NCBI RefSeq assembly: GCF_000621525.1
Contig: NZ_JHYC01000013.1
Coordinates: forward strand, 26,476 to 90,475
Direction of reading: 5' to 3'
From: Legionella fairfieldensis ATCC 49588
GTDB taxonomy: Bacteria > Pseudomonadota > Gammaproteobacteria > Legionellales > Legionellaceae
Length of the DNA stretch: 64,000 nt
Shown here piece after piece: positions 55,402-63,620 of the stretch. The first letter of the stretch is position 1, and the number at the start of each line of letters is the position of its first letter. A model generated the notes under the pieces. It saw nothing but the letters and a program-made list of their open reading frames with translations, ran no database searches and was not told where the DNA came from. The translations under genes and the position numbers were made by a program.

Positions 55402-57060
55402 ATGAAATTAACTATTTTGGAAAAGATAGTGACTATTTTTACCCCTATTATCAGTCGTGTTACCTCGAACCCTTTTCTTTGTTTTCTTATTCCATTTTCG
55501 CTGGTTTTAATCGGGCGATTCGTTATTTTTAGTGATATTCCTCCACCACAGCCTTTGATTCAGGATGAATTCAGTTACCTTTTAGCAGGGGACACGTTTG
55601 CATCCTTTCGGATGACAAATCCGATGCATGTATTCTGGGAACATTTTGAGAGCATTCATCTTCTTGTGAAACCAACGTATATGTCCAAGTATCCTCCTAT
55701 GCAGGGTATTATCCTGGCAATAGGGCAGCTGCTTTTTGGTTCACCCTGGGTTGCTGTGGTAGTCAGCATGGCTATTTTCTGTGGATTGCTTCCATGGGCA
55801 TTCAAGGGGTGGGTTACACCCAATTGGGCAATGACAGGTGCGCTAATCGCTACCTATAAAATTGGCATATTAAGTTATTGGACAGATAGTTACTGGGGAG
55901 GAGGGGCTGCGGCGATAGGAGGAGTGTTAGTATTAGGTTCCGTGAAGCGTCTTGTGGAGAAGCCAACGTCGAGTATGCTAGCCATTTTCTCTTTAGGAAG
56001 CTGTATTCTGGCAAACAGTCGTCCTTTTGAAGGACTCGTATTATTATTAGGATGCGCTGGCTATATGTCCTATCAATGGTTTGGAAATTATAAAAAAATT
56101 TTCTATCTAACGGCTAAAAATATGTTTGTTTCTATTTTAATTATTATCTCCGTCCTTTTTTTAATGGGATTATATAATTACCGTGTGACTGGGAATGTGA
56201 TGGAGCTTCCCTATAAAGAGCATGATAAACAATATTCCATTTGGACTCCATTTGTCTGGCAGCAAGTACCCAACAAAGAACCGATATATCGGCATGATTT
56301 TATCAGGCGTGCTTCCGTTGATTGGGAGAGTGGGATCAAACTATTTTCACGACATCATCCGATGATTGTTTTTGCTAATAATTTTATAAGAATAATTAAC
56401 TTCTATTTTGGACAGACATTTTATTTGGCTCTCTTTTTCCTGATGCTATTTTTAATTATCGGTAGAATCAAATTCATTCGATCTGTATTTTTGCGGCAAC
56501 CCAATATTGCTGTTATGAGCCTCTTAGTATTTTATTATTTAGCAAGCAGCATAATATTAGATATTATTCCGCATTATACAGCACCAGCGGCAGGACTGAT
56601 TTATTTGGCAATGATTATAGTTTTGCGCGCCATGTCAGAGTTTTCCTATGGAGGAATTGCTGCTGGAAAAATAATCTGCTTATTATTGTTGCCTTATTTT
56701 ATAATAGATACCACTTTTTTGCTGAAAAGTGACCAAAATAGATTTTTGTTTTCAAAAACACATTTTCTTGAAAAAAGAAATCGAGTGCTTTCTGTATTAA
56801 ATAATCAACCAGGATTACAACTGGTTTTTGTTCACCAAGGTAGATTAAATGATCCGAATGAAATTTGGGTATACAATCGAGCGGATATTGATGCTTCAAA
56901 AATTGTGTGGGCCAATGATATGACACCACAAAAAAATCAACGTCTTATTGACTATTATGGTAATAAAAGAGCTGTTTGGAAATTGAATGATGATGCTGAA
57001 TTAACATTAATTCCTTATGGTGATCCTAAAGCAAAGGCTTTAGTTGAAATGAAGAATTAG
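55402..57060 (+). CDS. Polytopic membrane protein, GT-C glycosyltransferase-like
   Basis: The 552 residues have about 11-12 transmembrane helices and an extracytoplasmic loop early on. After TM1, LIQDEFSYLLAGDTF resembles the acidic catalytic loop of GT-C enzymes (PMT/ArnT type), which use polyprenyl-phosphate sugars as donors. A soluble C-terminal domain (about 450-552) follows the last helix. It is divergent from the GT2 gene, making a plausible donor-supply and transfer pair for glycolipid or glycan modification. No homologue can be named with certainty. Confidence 0.7.
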   Translation: MKLTILEKIVTIFTPIISRVTSNPFLCFLIPFSLVLIGRFVIFSDIPPPQPLIQDEFSYLLAGDTFASFRMTNPMHVFWEHFESIHLLVKPTYMSKYPPMQGIILAIGQLLFGSPWVAVVVSMAIFCGLLPWAFKGWVTPNWAMTGALIATYKIGILSYWTDSYWGGGAAAIGGVLVLGSVKRLVEKPTSSMLAIFSLGSCILANSRPFEGLVLLLGCAGYMSYQWFGNYKKIFYLTAKNMFVSILIIISVLFLMGLYNYRVTGNVMELPYKEHDKQYSIWTPFVWQQVPNKEPIYRHDFIRRASVDWESGIKLFSRHHPMIVFANNFIRIINFYFGQTFYLALFFLMLFLIIGRIKFIRSVFLRQPNIAVMSLLVFYYLASSIILDIIPHYTAPAAGLIYLAMIIVLRAMSEFSYGGIAAGKIICLLLLPYFIIDTTFLLKSDQNRFLFSKTHFLEKRNRVLSVLNNQPGLQLVFVHQGRLNDPNEIWVYNRADIDASKIVWANDMTPQKNQRLIDYYGNKRAVWKLNDDAELTLIPYGDPKAKALVEMKN

Positions 57061-57140
57061 CACTGAAAAATTATATTTGGCATAGCAGGATAAGTATCAT
57101 TAATGCCGTACACGATCGCACAGCATTAAGATTAAAATAG

Positions 57141-57265
57141 GTAAGCGTTCACGGGATATGCAAATTTTCTCTTCCAGACTTTGTGCCTGACTTGTCTTTC
57201 CCGCCTGCACGGGGAAAGACATTGACGTTATATACTTCTTAACTTCCTATTCTGTGAACACTTTC
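57141..57265. repeat. MITE-like palindromic element, copy B
   Basis: Starts GTAAGCGTTCACG (57141-57153) and ends TGTGAACACTTTC (57253-57265). It is nearly identical to copy A (34360-34483) through CACGGGATATG, AATTTTCTCTTCCAGACTTTG, and GACATTGACGTTATATACT. The internal hairpin GTCTTTCCCG..CGGGGAAAGAC is perfect here but damaged in copy A. Confidence 0.75.
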
Positions 57266-57287
57266 TGAAATAATTTATAATAGAGAT

Positions 57288-57791
57288 TCAAAGAATTTTT
57301 CCACAGCCAATCCGCTCACCACCGCCACCTAAAGGTGGGTTATCACTGTAATTATCTGCGCCGGCATGAATCATAAGGGCATGGCCTGAAATAGTCTGTA
57401 CATTTAGACGAGGAGCTAATAAAGGGATGTTTGCTTCGCCATTATTGTTGACAATTAATACAGGCAAGTCGCCCAAATGCCCTTCGCCGTAAGGACCTTG
57501 ATGAGTATTTGTGTGAGCCGGATCAAAATGTCCTCCCGCATTCATTCCATGATCACCACAATCCGGATGTTGATGGATATGAAAACCACGAATACCTGGC
57601 GGCAATCCGGTAAGTTGAGGTTTAATTAATAAACCATACTTGCTGTCTTCAAAAATAACTTGCCCTAATGAGGTGCCATTTGGTGCATAAAGTTTACTGG
57701 TTATGGTGTTGGCACAAGCTGTTGACATAATAAATAAGGTAATCACAAGAGATGTGAATTGTTTTTTTTGTTTAATCTGGTTCGTAAACAT
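57288..57791 (-). CDS. sodC: Periplasmic Cu/Zn superoxide dismutase
   Basis: SodC dismutates superoxide in the periplasm and protects against host or respiratory oxidants. The ATG at 57791 lies 6 bases behind AAAGGA; an ATG two codons upstream is less likely. The 167 residues have a signal peptide (about 1-27), copper/zinc ligands in GFHIHQHPDCG and NAGGHFDP, and the C-terminal GGGGERIGCGKI with the disulfide cysteine. The active-site Arg is in GERIGCG. It stands alone between the two palindromic repeats. Confidence 0.94.
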   Translation of the reverse strand: MFTNQIKQKKQFTSLVITLFIMSTACANTITSKLYAPNGTSLGQVIFEDSKYGLLIKPQLTGLPPGIRGFHIHQHPDCGDHGMNAGGHFDPAHTNTHQGPYGEGHLGDLPVLIVNNNGEANIPLLAPRLNVQTISGHALMIHAGADNYSDNPPLGGGGERIGCGKIL

Positions 57792-57869
57792 TAACATTCC
57801 TTTGGTTAGTTCAGTGAACGTACCATATTAACATTACCTGAAATTAGAGTTAAGGCCCAGCATCAATAA

Positions 57870-57940
57870 CAGGAATAAACGCGTCTAAGAAATCTGGCAC
57901 TAAGTACCTATTACCGTGCATAAACACGGTAATAGGTAAG
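57870..57940 (+). repeat. Palindromic intergenic repeat, copy 4
   Basis: AGGAATAAACGCGTCTAAG, a spacer, then ACCTATTACCGTG, loop CATAAA, CACGGTAATAGGT: a perfect 13-bp stem at 57906-57937. It lies between the rne stop and sodC. Confidence 0.65.
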
Positions 57941-57980
57941 AAAAAAGCTCGGCTCTTAAAAGGAGAAGCATTTAGCCTGA

Positions 57981-59924
57981 TTAACCTTTATTCACTGGTC
58001 CTTTTTTTGAATCAGATTTTATGGGTACTACACGTCCACTATTTCCCTGCTGGTGACCCGGCTGATTCCTTCTGCGTTGAGGATTATTGGATACACTTCG
58101 TTGTTGTTGTTGTTGAGTGGTCCCCGGGCGACGGCGACGATTTGCCTGGTTTGGCGAACGCCTTTCACCCCCTCCCAGTGGTTTCTGCTGAGAACTACCG
58201 CGTGTTTTCTTAGGCTCGTTACTCGTGCTGGAAGCGGCAGGAGAATTATTTGATACGCTAATAGCATCACCAAATAAACTAATCCATATCCGTTTTAACA
58301 GATTAACCTGTCGTGCTTTTGTGAGTCGCTGATTGGAAATGTCTTTAACCGCAGGTTCATCAAATTTGATTGATTCCTGATGAGAGTGGCTCGCTATTTC
58401 CGGTTGTTGTACGAGAGTGTAACTAAGTTTTTTATTTTTCCCTACATTATCTTCTTTCAGACGAGTAATATTATACTGAGGCGTTTGTAAGTAGGGGTTG
58501 GCAATAATAACGATATGAACTCCATGGCGTTTTTCAATGGTCAGAATAAAATCACGTTTTTCATTCATGAGAAAGGTGGCAAGCTCTATAGGTACTTGAA
58601 TTTGCACCTCAGCGGTCTTTTCCTTTAAAGCTTCTTCCTCGATCAAACGGGTAATAGACAGGCCATGAGACTGGATATTTCTTACCGTTCCACGTCCTTC
58701 ACAGCGGGGGCAAATCTCCTGAGCGGATTCTCCCAGAGAAAGCCTTAGACGTTGTCTTGACATTTCCAATAAGCCGAAACGAGAAATACGTCCCACTTGA
58801 ATACGCGCTCTATCGGCTTTAAGAGCTTCTTTAAGCCGGTTTTCCACATCGCGCTGGTGTTTACTGGAACTCATATCAATGAAATCAATAACTACCAGAC
58901 CTCCCAGATCGCGCAGACGAAGCTGACGTGCTATTTCATCGGCTGCTTCCAGATTGGTATTGAACGCAGTGGTTTCAATATCCGAGCCACTGGTTGCTTT
59001 TGCGGAGTTAATATCAATAGAAACCAGGGCTTCCGTACGATCTATAACCAAGGCCCCGCCAGAAGGTAATAAAACTTCACGTTGATAAGCCGTTTCTATC
59101 TGACTTTCTATTTGATAGAAATTAAATAAAGGAATATTGTTATTATAAAGTTTGAGATTGGGTAAAAAGTCGGGTTTTACTTTTTCGATATATTGCTTGG
59201 CTTTCACATAAGAGATTTGATCATCGATAATGATCTCGCCAATGGATTTACGCAAATTATCACGAATGGAACGAATAATAACATCGCCTTCCTGATGGAT
59301 AAGGCAAGGAGCGAGTTCAGTATTGTAAGCCTGGCGAATTGCTTGCCATTGCCTGCATAACATATCCAAATCGCTTTGCAATTCATCCAGATTTTTACCC
59401 ACGCCTGCTGTACGAATGATAAGGCCCATGTTGTCTGGTAATTGCAATGCATTCAAGGTTTCCCTTAATTCGTCTCGCTCATCGCCTTCTATGCGACGCG
59501 AAATGCCGCCTGAATTTGGATTATTAGGCATTAAAACCAAATAACAGCCTGCCAGTGTGATATAGGTTGTTAACGCGGCCCCTTTGTTACCTCGTTCTTC
59601 TTTATCAACCTGAATCAGTAACTCCTGGCCTTCACGAATTAAACTGGTAATAGAAGGCTTTTCATCGCCAAATTCATCGGGATGTTTACTTAAGTACTCC
59701 GGGGAAATTTCTTTAAGAGGCAAAAAACCTTGACGTTTAGCGCCATACTCCACAAACACTGCATCAAGACTTGGTTCACGCCGCGTCACTAATGCTTTGT
59801 AAATATTCCCCTTTTTCTTCACTTCTGAAGGACATTCAATATCCAGATCATACAAATGATTATTTTTTACCAGAGCAACTCTGACCTCTTCGGTCTGTGT
59901 TGCATTTATTAACATTTTTTCCAT
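57981..59924 (-). CDS. rne: Ribonuclease E
   Basis: RNase E makes the initiating cuts in mRNA decay and in rRNA/tRNA processing. The 647 residues begin [18 protein letters not shown], nearly the E. coli start, followed by an S1 domain, the 5' sensor, the DNase I-like domain with [20 protein letters not shown] and VVIDFIDM, and the Zn-link [12 protein letters not shown] (about 400-411). The C-terminal tail is a basic, Gln/Arg/Asn-rich, low-complexity region (about 545-647), shorter than in E. coli, so only a small degradosome scaffold is possible. ATG at 59924 or 59927. Divergent from rluC as in E. coli. Confidence 0.95.
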   Translation of the reverse strand: MEKMLINATQTEEVRVALVKNNHLYDLDIECPSEVKKKGNIYKALVTRREPSLDAVFVEYGAKRQGFLPLKEISPEYLSKHPDEFGDEKPSITSLIREGQELLIQVDKEERGNKGAALTTYITLAGCYLVLMPNNPNSGGISRRIEGDERDELRETLNALQLPDNMGLIIRTAGVGKNLDELQSDLDMLCRQWQAIRQAYNTELAPCLIHQEGDVIIRSIRDNLRKSIGEIIIDDQISYVKAKQYIEKVKPDFLPNLKLYNNNIPLFNFYQIESQIETAYQREVLLPSGGALVIDRTEALVSIDINSAKATSGSDIETTAFNTNLEAADEIARQLRLRDLGGLVVIDFIDMSSSKHQRDVENRLKEALKADRARIQVGRISRFGLLEMSRQRLRLSLGESAQEICPRCEGRGTVRNIQSHGLSITRLIEEEALKEKTAEVQIQVPIELATFLMNEKRDFILTIEKRHGVHIVIIANPYLQTPQYNITRLKEDNVGKNKKLSYTLVQQPEIASHSHQESIKFDEPAVKDISNQRLTKARQVNLLKRIWISLFGDAISVSNNSPAASSTSNEPKKTRGSSQQKPLGGGERRSPNQANRRRRPGTTQQQQQRSVSNNPQRRRNQPGHQQGNSGRVVPIKSDSKKGPVNKG

Positions 59925-59927
59925 CAT

Positions 59928-60939
59928 TTACCCCATAAAAGGGCGCTCTGTACTTAAGCAGGATAGAGTAAGGCAATTTATTTTATTGTTTAAAATCAGT
60001 GTTAACCTGACTAAAAGCCAGCAGCCTTTCATCTCAAGGCATTCAAACTGATATTAATAAAAATATCAGATTAACAGATTAAACAAAAAATATTCTCTTT
60101 AAGCATTCCCCAGACCATAAGGACAGACTTCACGCATGGTACCTGCAAATATTGCGGCGCATGCCAGATAATACATCTCTGGAGGCTCTAATAGCATTTT
60201 GTCAGACTGGGTCGAAATATTTTGATTTTGGAGCATGGGAATGCAACGAATCGGATTATTTCGGCTCTGACAGTCAACGCTGCCAGAATTCAATAAGTGG
60301 TTTCGTGACGAACAGGCCGGACAGGCCAATCCATAGGCATGAAAACACATCTTGCCTGAATCTGCAAAATAAGAGGATGTATAGCATGTCTGACATGCGT
60401 GAGTATCTGATGAGTTCGTTTTCAATTTGGCTCTGATACTGGGTTGCTTCCTTTATATCTATACTTAAGGGAGCGCGTTTGGTTTGTCAGCAACGGCATT
60501 GATAATGCCAAAACAGAACGGTAACAACAAGATAACTCACAATCTGTTAAAGGAGTGCGCTACCTGCCTGTTTAGGCACCTTATCAGCAAGCTGATGACA
60601 TAACCCCATAGTTTAATTTTTACACAGCCGAGTTAAAATCGGCCAAACTATTGTATGATCTTATGATTTTCTCTCAACCTCAGGTTAGGAAACCTGAAAC
60701 AGGTCTTTCGGAAAAGTCATCGATCTATAGCTATATTAGTAAAAAAATTTGTTTGTGCACCACAATTTTTTATGAAGTGTGGTACTGGACAAAATCAAAA
60801 TTTCTCATTCAAATTAGCAAAATACCAATAGTCCTAATTAATTTTTATTTTTATGCGTTATAATTCGGTCACGTGAATAATTTTCACGCTATTTTCAATG
60901 ATACCAAAAAAAATAGTGACAGCAAACAGGTTTATTATA
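59928..60939. other. Long intergenic region between rne and rluC
   Basis: About 1 kb separates the two divergent starts. The part next to rne (about 59928-60095) is AT-rich and probably contains its promoter and 5' leader; in E. coli a long rne leader mediates autoregulation. A Cys-rich minus-strand frame occupies 60099-60425. The remainder (60430-60890) has scattered small hairpins, such as CAGCAAGCTG near 60587 and CGTGAA/TTCACG near 60874, but no ORF I can support. Confidence 0.5.
60099..60425 (-). CDS. Possible small cysteine-rich membrane protein (doubtful)
   Basis: A TTG at 60425 opens 108 codons. The product has two CxxC pairs (ACQTC and ACPAC) 21 residues apart, as in a zinc ribbon, then a polar middle and a weakly hydrophobic segment (YYLACAAIFAGT) near the end. 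No ATG precedes the first CxxC and no ribosome-binding site fits TTG, though AAGGAAG lies about 25 bases upstream. The overlapping plus-strand frame (60152-60436) looks like its shadow. It may be a genuine conserved gene, a 5'-decayed gene or chance. Confidence 0.35.
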   Translation of the reverse strand: MKTNSSDTHACQTCYTSSYFADSGKMCFHAYGLACPACSSRNHLLNSGSVDCQSRNNPIRCIPMLQNQNISTQSDKMLLEPPEMYYLACAAIFAGTMREVCPYGLGNA

Positions 60940-61884
60940 ATGAGCGAAGTACGTTACACTGAAATCAGTAGCGAAGAGGAAGGGCAGCGTTTGGATAATT
61001 ATCTGATGCGAATCCTTAAAGGGGTGCCTAAAAGTCATATTTATCGCATAATTCGTGCCGGCGAAGTGCGGGTGAATAAAAAAAGAGCGCAGGCATCATC
61101 ACGCTTGATGAAAGGGGATTTTGTGCGTATCCCGCCAGTCCGTATTTCGCAAAATAAAACAATTTATGTAGGAGAAAGGCTTGAACAATGTCTTCATAAA
61201 AGTATTATTTATGAAGATGACACATTACTAGTGCTTAATAAACCGACAGGTATTGCCGTTCATGGGGGGAGTGGTCTAAGCCTGGGTGTTATAGAAGCTT
61301 TGCGTAAGACACGGAATGATTTATCTTATCTTGAACTGATTCATCGTCTGGATAAAGACACATCGGGTTGTTTGTTACTGGCTAAAAAACGTAGCATGTT
61401 GCGAATGGTTCAGGCATTACTGGAAGCACGTGGAGTGAATAAAATTTATTGGGCTTTGTTAAACCATTCCTGGCAGGGTAAGAAGAATCAGTTAGTTGAT
61501 GTAGCACTGGAAAAAAACATCTTAAAATCAGGAGAGCGGATTGTTACAGTGAATGATAAAGGAAAATCTTCTCAAACTCATTTTAAATTGCTTGAAAATT
61601 ATGAACACGCGTGTTTGGTGGAGGCATCTCCTCTGACAGGCCGTACTCATCAAATCAGGGTGCATAGTGCTTATCTGGGGCATGCTATTGTCGGGGATGA
61701 AAAATATGGTAGCGCAGTGCAAATAGAAGGGATGGAATCAATTAAATCACGACTTTATTTGCATGCTAAAGCGATTCAATTTAACCTGAACGGAAGAAAC
61801 TATCGATTTGAAGCAAATCTGGATGAACGGTTTGTCGAAACGCTAAAAAGATTAGGTTCAAGGAGCTTGTTGACTCATGGGTAG
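60940..61884 (+). CDS. rluC: 23S rRNA pseudouridine synthase RluC
   Basis: RluC converts uridines 955, 2504 and 2580 of 23S rRNA to pseudouridine. The ATG at 60940 (14 codons below the first in-frame ATG) gives 314 residues, as in E. coli, starting MSEVRYTEISSEEEGQRLD. An S4 RNA-binding domain (about 15-75, RLDNYLMRILKGVPKSHIYR) is followed by the RluA-type catalytic domain with the catalytic Asp in LIHRLDKDTSGCLL and GRTHQIRVHSAYLGH. It overlaps the next gene by 8 bases. Confidence 0.94.
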   Translation: MSEVRYTEISSEEEGQRLDNYLMRILKGVPKSHIYRIIRAGEVRVNKKRAQASSRLMKGDFVRIPPVRISQNKTIYVGERLEQCLHKSIIYEDDTLLVLNKPTGIAVHGGSGLSLGVIEALRKTRNDLSYLELIHRLDKDTSGCLLLAKKRSMLRMVQALLEARGVNKIYWALLNHSWQGKKNQLVDVALEKNILKSGERIVTVNDKGKSSQTHFKLLENYEHACLVEASPLTGRTHQIRVHSAYLGHAIVGDEKYGSAVQIEGMESIKSRLYLHAKAIQFNLNGRNYRFEANLDERFVETLKRLGSRSLLTHG

Positions 61885-62557
61885 ACCATACCACTTGGTG
61901 GTGTTTGATTGGGAAGGAACTCTAGGTGACACGTTAGGGCAAATTTTGAATACAGTGGCGACTGAAGCCAGACGTTTAAATTTTGGTGAACTTGATGAAC
62001 AACTTGCCCGTCAGTCAGTAGAGCTTGGGCTGGTTATGGCAGTAAAGAAAGTGTTCCCACATTTAAGTGAACAACAACAGGAGCAACTTTTATTAGCGGT
62101 GCAGCAATCTCTGGTAGCACGTACTGCGGACGTTTATTTAATTCCGGGAGCAAGAGAAATTGCCGCTCGTTTGCAGCAGGCAGGGATTGATCTGGCAATT
62201 GCCAGTAATAAAGGCCAACAGTCTTTGCAACGTGTTTTGCATGCGAGTGAATTGGATCATCTGTTCAGAGTAACTCGCTCAGCAGGACAAACATCGCCTA
62301 AACCTTGTCCGCAAATGCTTGAAGAAATTATGGCTGAATTTGGTGTCAATGCTCAGGAAACGCTTATGGTTGGTGATTCTGTCAGTGATATTGAAATGGC
62401 AAAAAGTGTAGGAGTTGATGCAATTGGTGTAGATTTTTACCATCAACAAGAAGCAGCTCTGCGAGCTGCTGGTGCCAGGGAGGTTTTTGATGATTACAAG
62501 CAGTTGGCTGAATATTTATTCTTGCCTGAAAAATCGAGGGGAGGCTCCGGTGAGTAG
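61877..62557 (+). CDS. HAD-superfamily hydrolase (phosphoglycolate-phosphatase-like)
   Basis: The 226 residues have the HAD-IA arrangement: motif I FDWEGTLGDT (nucleophile D11), helical cap (about 20-90), motif II LAIASNKG, motif III Lys in QTSPKPCP and motif IV GDSVSDIEMA. The usual DxD of motif I is D-W-E here, so the general acid/base position is Glu instead of Asp. The substrate may be phosphoglycolate or another small phosphate ester; this is not determined. It overlaps rluC by 8 bases, an arrangement seen in other gammaproteobacteria, and pgsA by 8 bases. Confidence 0.86.
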   Translation: MGRPYHLVVFDWEGTLGDTLGQILNTVATEARRLNFGELDEQLARQSVELGLVMAVKKVFPHLSEQQQEQLLLAVQQSLVARTADVYLIPGAREIAARLQQAGIDLAIASNKGQQSLQRVLHASELDHLFRVTRSAGQTSPKPCPQMLEEIMAEFGVNAQETLMVGDSVSDIEMAKSVGVDAIGVDFYHQQEAALRAAGAREVFDDYKQLAEYLFLPEKSRGGSGE

Positions 62558-63125
62558 TTTAACTAGTTTACCTAATTTGCTGACATTGATGCGTATTTTG
62601 TTGATACCTGTCTTTATTATTGCTTTTTATTTGCCTTTCTCATGGGCGCATGGTTTGGCGGCTGCCATTTTTGCTTTAGCCAGTTTTACTGATTGGTTAG
62701 ATGGTTATCTCGCACGAAAACTGAAGCAAATGTCGCCTTTTGGTGCTTTTCTTGACCCTGTTGCTGACAAGCTATTAGTTGCTTGTAGTTTACTTTTATT
62801 GGTGGGGGCCAAGGAAGTAGACTATATTACCATTCCCGCAATTGTTATAGTGGGGCGGGAAATTGTTATTTCTGCTTTGCGAGAATGGATGGCAGAAATC
62901 GGTAGTCGCGCCAGCGTGACGGTGAGTTATATCGGTAAAATAAAAACCTTATTACAAATGGTTGCTCTTTTTCTACTGGTTGCTTTTTCACCTACAGAAT
63001 CTTTTTTAGGTGCATTGGGTTTTATTATGTTATATCTGGCCGCTATTTTAACCATTTGGTCCATGGTGATGTACCTTGGTATTGCCTGGCCGCAGCTTAT
63101 GAAGAAAGAACATCTTACAAGTTAG
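62550..63125 (+). CDS. pgsA: CDP-diacylglycerol-glycerol-3-phosphate 3-phosphatidyltransferase
   Basis: PgsA makes phosphatidylglycerol phosphate at the inner membrane. The GTG at 62550, behind GAGGGGAGG, gives 191 residues, the usual length; an in-frame ATG at 62472 inside the HAD gene is rejected. N-terminal LPNLLTLMRILLIPVF and the CDP-alcohol phosphotransferase motif DWLDGYLARKLKQMSPFGAFLDPVADK region (D..DG..AR..G..LD..D) are intact, and four to five membrane helices are visible. Translation is coupled with the HAD gene by an 8-base overlap. Confidence 0.94.
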   Translation: MSSLTSLPNLLTLMRILLIPVFIIAFYLPFSWAHGLAAAIFALASFTDWLDGYLARKLKQMSPFGAFLDPVADKLLVACSLLLLVGAKEVDYITIPAIVIVGREIVISALREWMAEIGSRASVTVSYIGKIKTLLQMVALFLLVAFSPTESFLGALGFIMLYLAAILTIWSMVMYLGIAWPQLMKKEHLTS

Positions 63126-63245
63126 GAAAATAAGCGTTTTTTCCTTATTTTCATGGAGTTACCATAAGCTGAACTACCGCGTGAAATAAATCGTTTAGCA
63201 GACTTTAACGAAGGACCAGGGATATAAAAAAATTAAATTAATATA

Positions 63246-63273
63246 TTGACAGTACTCTAAATTTCGGTAGAAT
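63246..63273 (+). promoter_or_regulatory. Promoter of the tRNA-Gly/Cys/Leu operon
   Basis: TTGACA (63246-63251), 16-base spacer, TAGAAT (63268-63273), 15 bases before tRNA-Gly, with a GC-containing initiation region. Confidence 0.6.
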
Positions 63274-63288
63274 GCACGCCATAGAGAC

Positions 63289-63364
<76 letters not shown>

Positions 63365-63369
63365 GATTA

Positions 63370-63395
63370 AGCGACGACACGGTCGCTTTTTTTTT
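63370..63395 (+). terminator. Terminator-like hairpin between tRNA-Gly and tRNA-Cys
   Basis: AGCGAC, GACACG, GTCGCT followed by eight T. It lies inside the tRNA cluster, so readthrough or processing must feed tRNA-Cys, or that gene has a separate promoter. Confidence 0.55.
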
Positions 63396-63403
63396 ACATT
63401 AGT

Positions 63404-63477
63404 GGCTGTGTGGCAGAGTGGTTATGCAGCGGCCTGCAAAGCCGTGTACGCCGGTTCGATTCCGGCCTCAGCCTCCA
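63404..63477 (+). tRNA. tRNA-Cys (GCA)
   Basis: Acceptor GGCTGTG/CTCAGCC (with G-T wobble), anticodon GCA in loop CTGCAAA, encoded CCA. Confidence 0.96.
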
Positions 63478-63484
63478 AAAAAAT

Positions 63485-63573
63485 GCCCAGGTGGCGAAAC
63501 AGGTAGACGCAAGGGACTTAAAATCCCTCGGGAGTTAAATCCCGTGCCGGTTCGACTCCGGCCCTGGGCACCA
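63485..63573 (+). tRNA. tRNA-Leu (UAA)
   Basis: Class II tRNA of 89 bases with a long variable arm; acceptor GCCCAGG/CCTGGGC, anticodon TAA in loop CTTAAAA, encoded CCA. Confidence 0.97.
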
Positions 63574-63620
63574 ATTACACACTTCAATTACTTCTGGGTC
63601 ATCCCCAAATCCGCACATCA

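Noticed and set aside
58007..58273. Three overlapping ORFs near the rne 3' end
   Set aside because: Shadows of the repetitive basic, Gln-rich RNase E tail in other frames.
60152..60436. 94-codon plus-strand ORF
   Set aside because: Composition and lack of a start signal suggest it is the antisense of the Cys-rich minus-strand frame.
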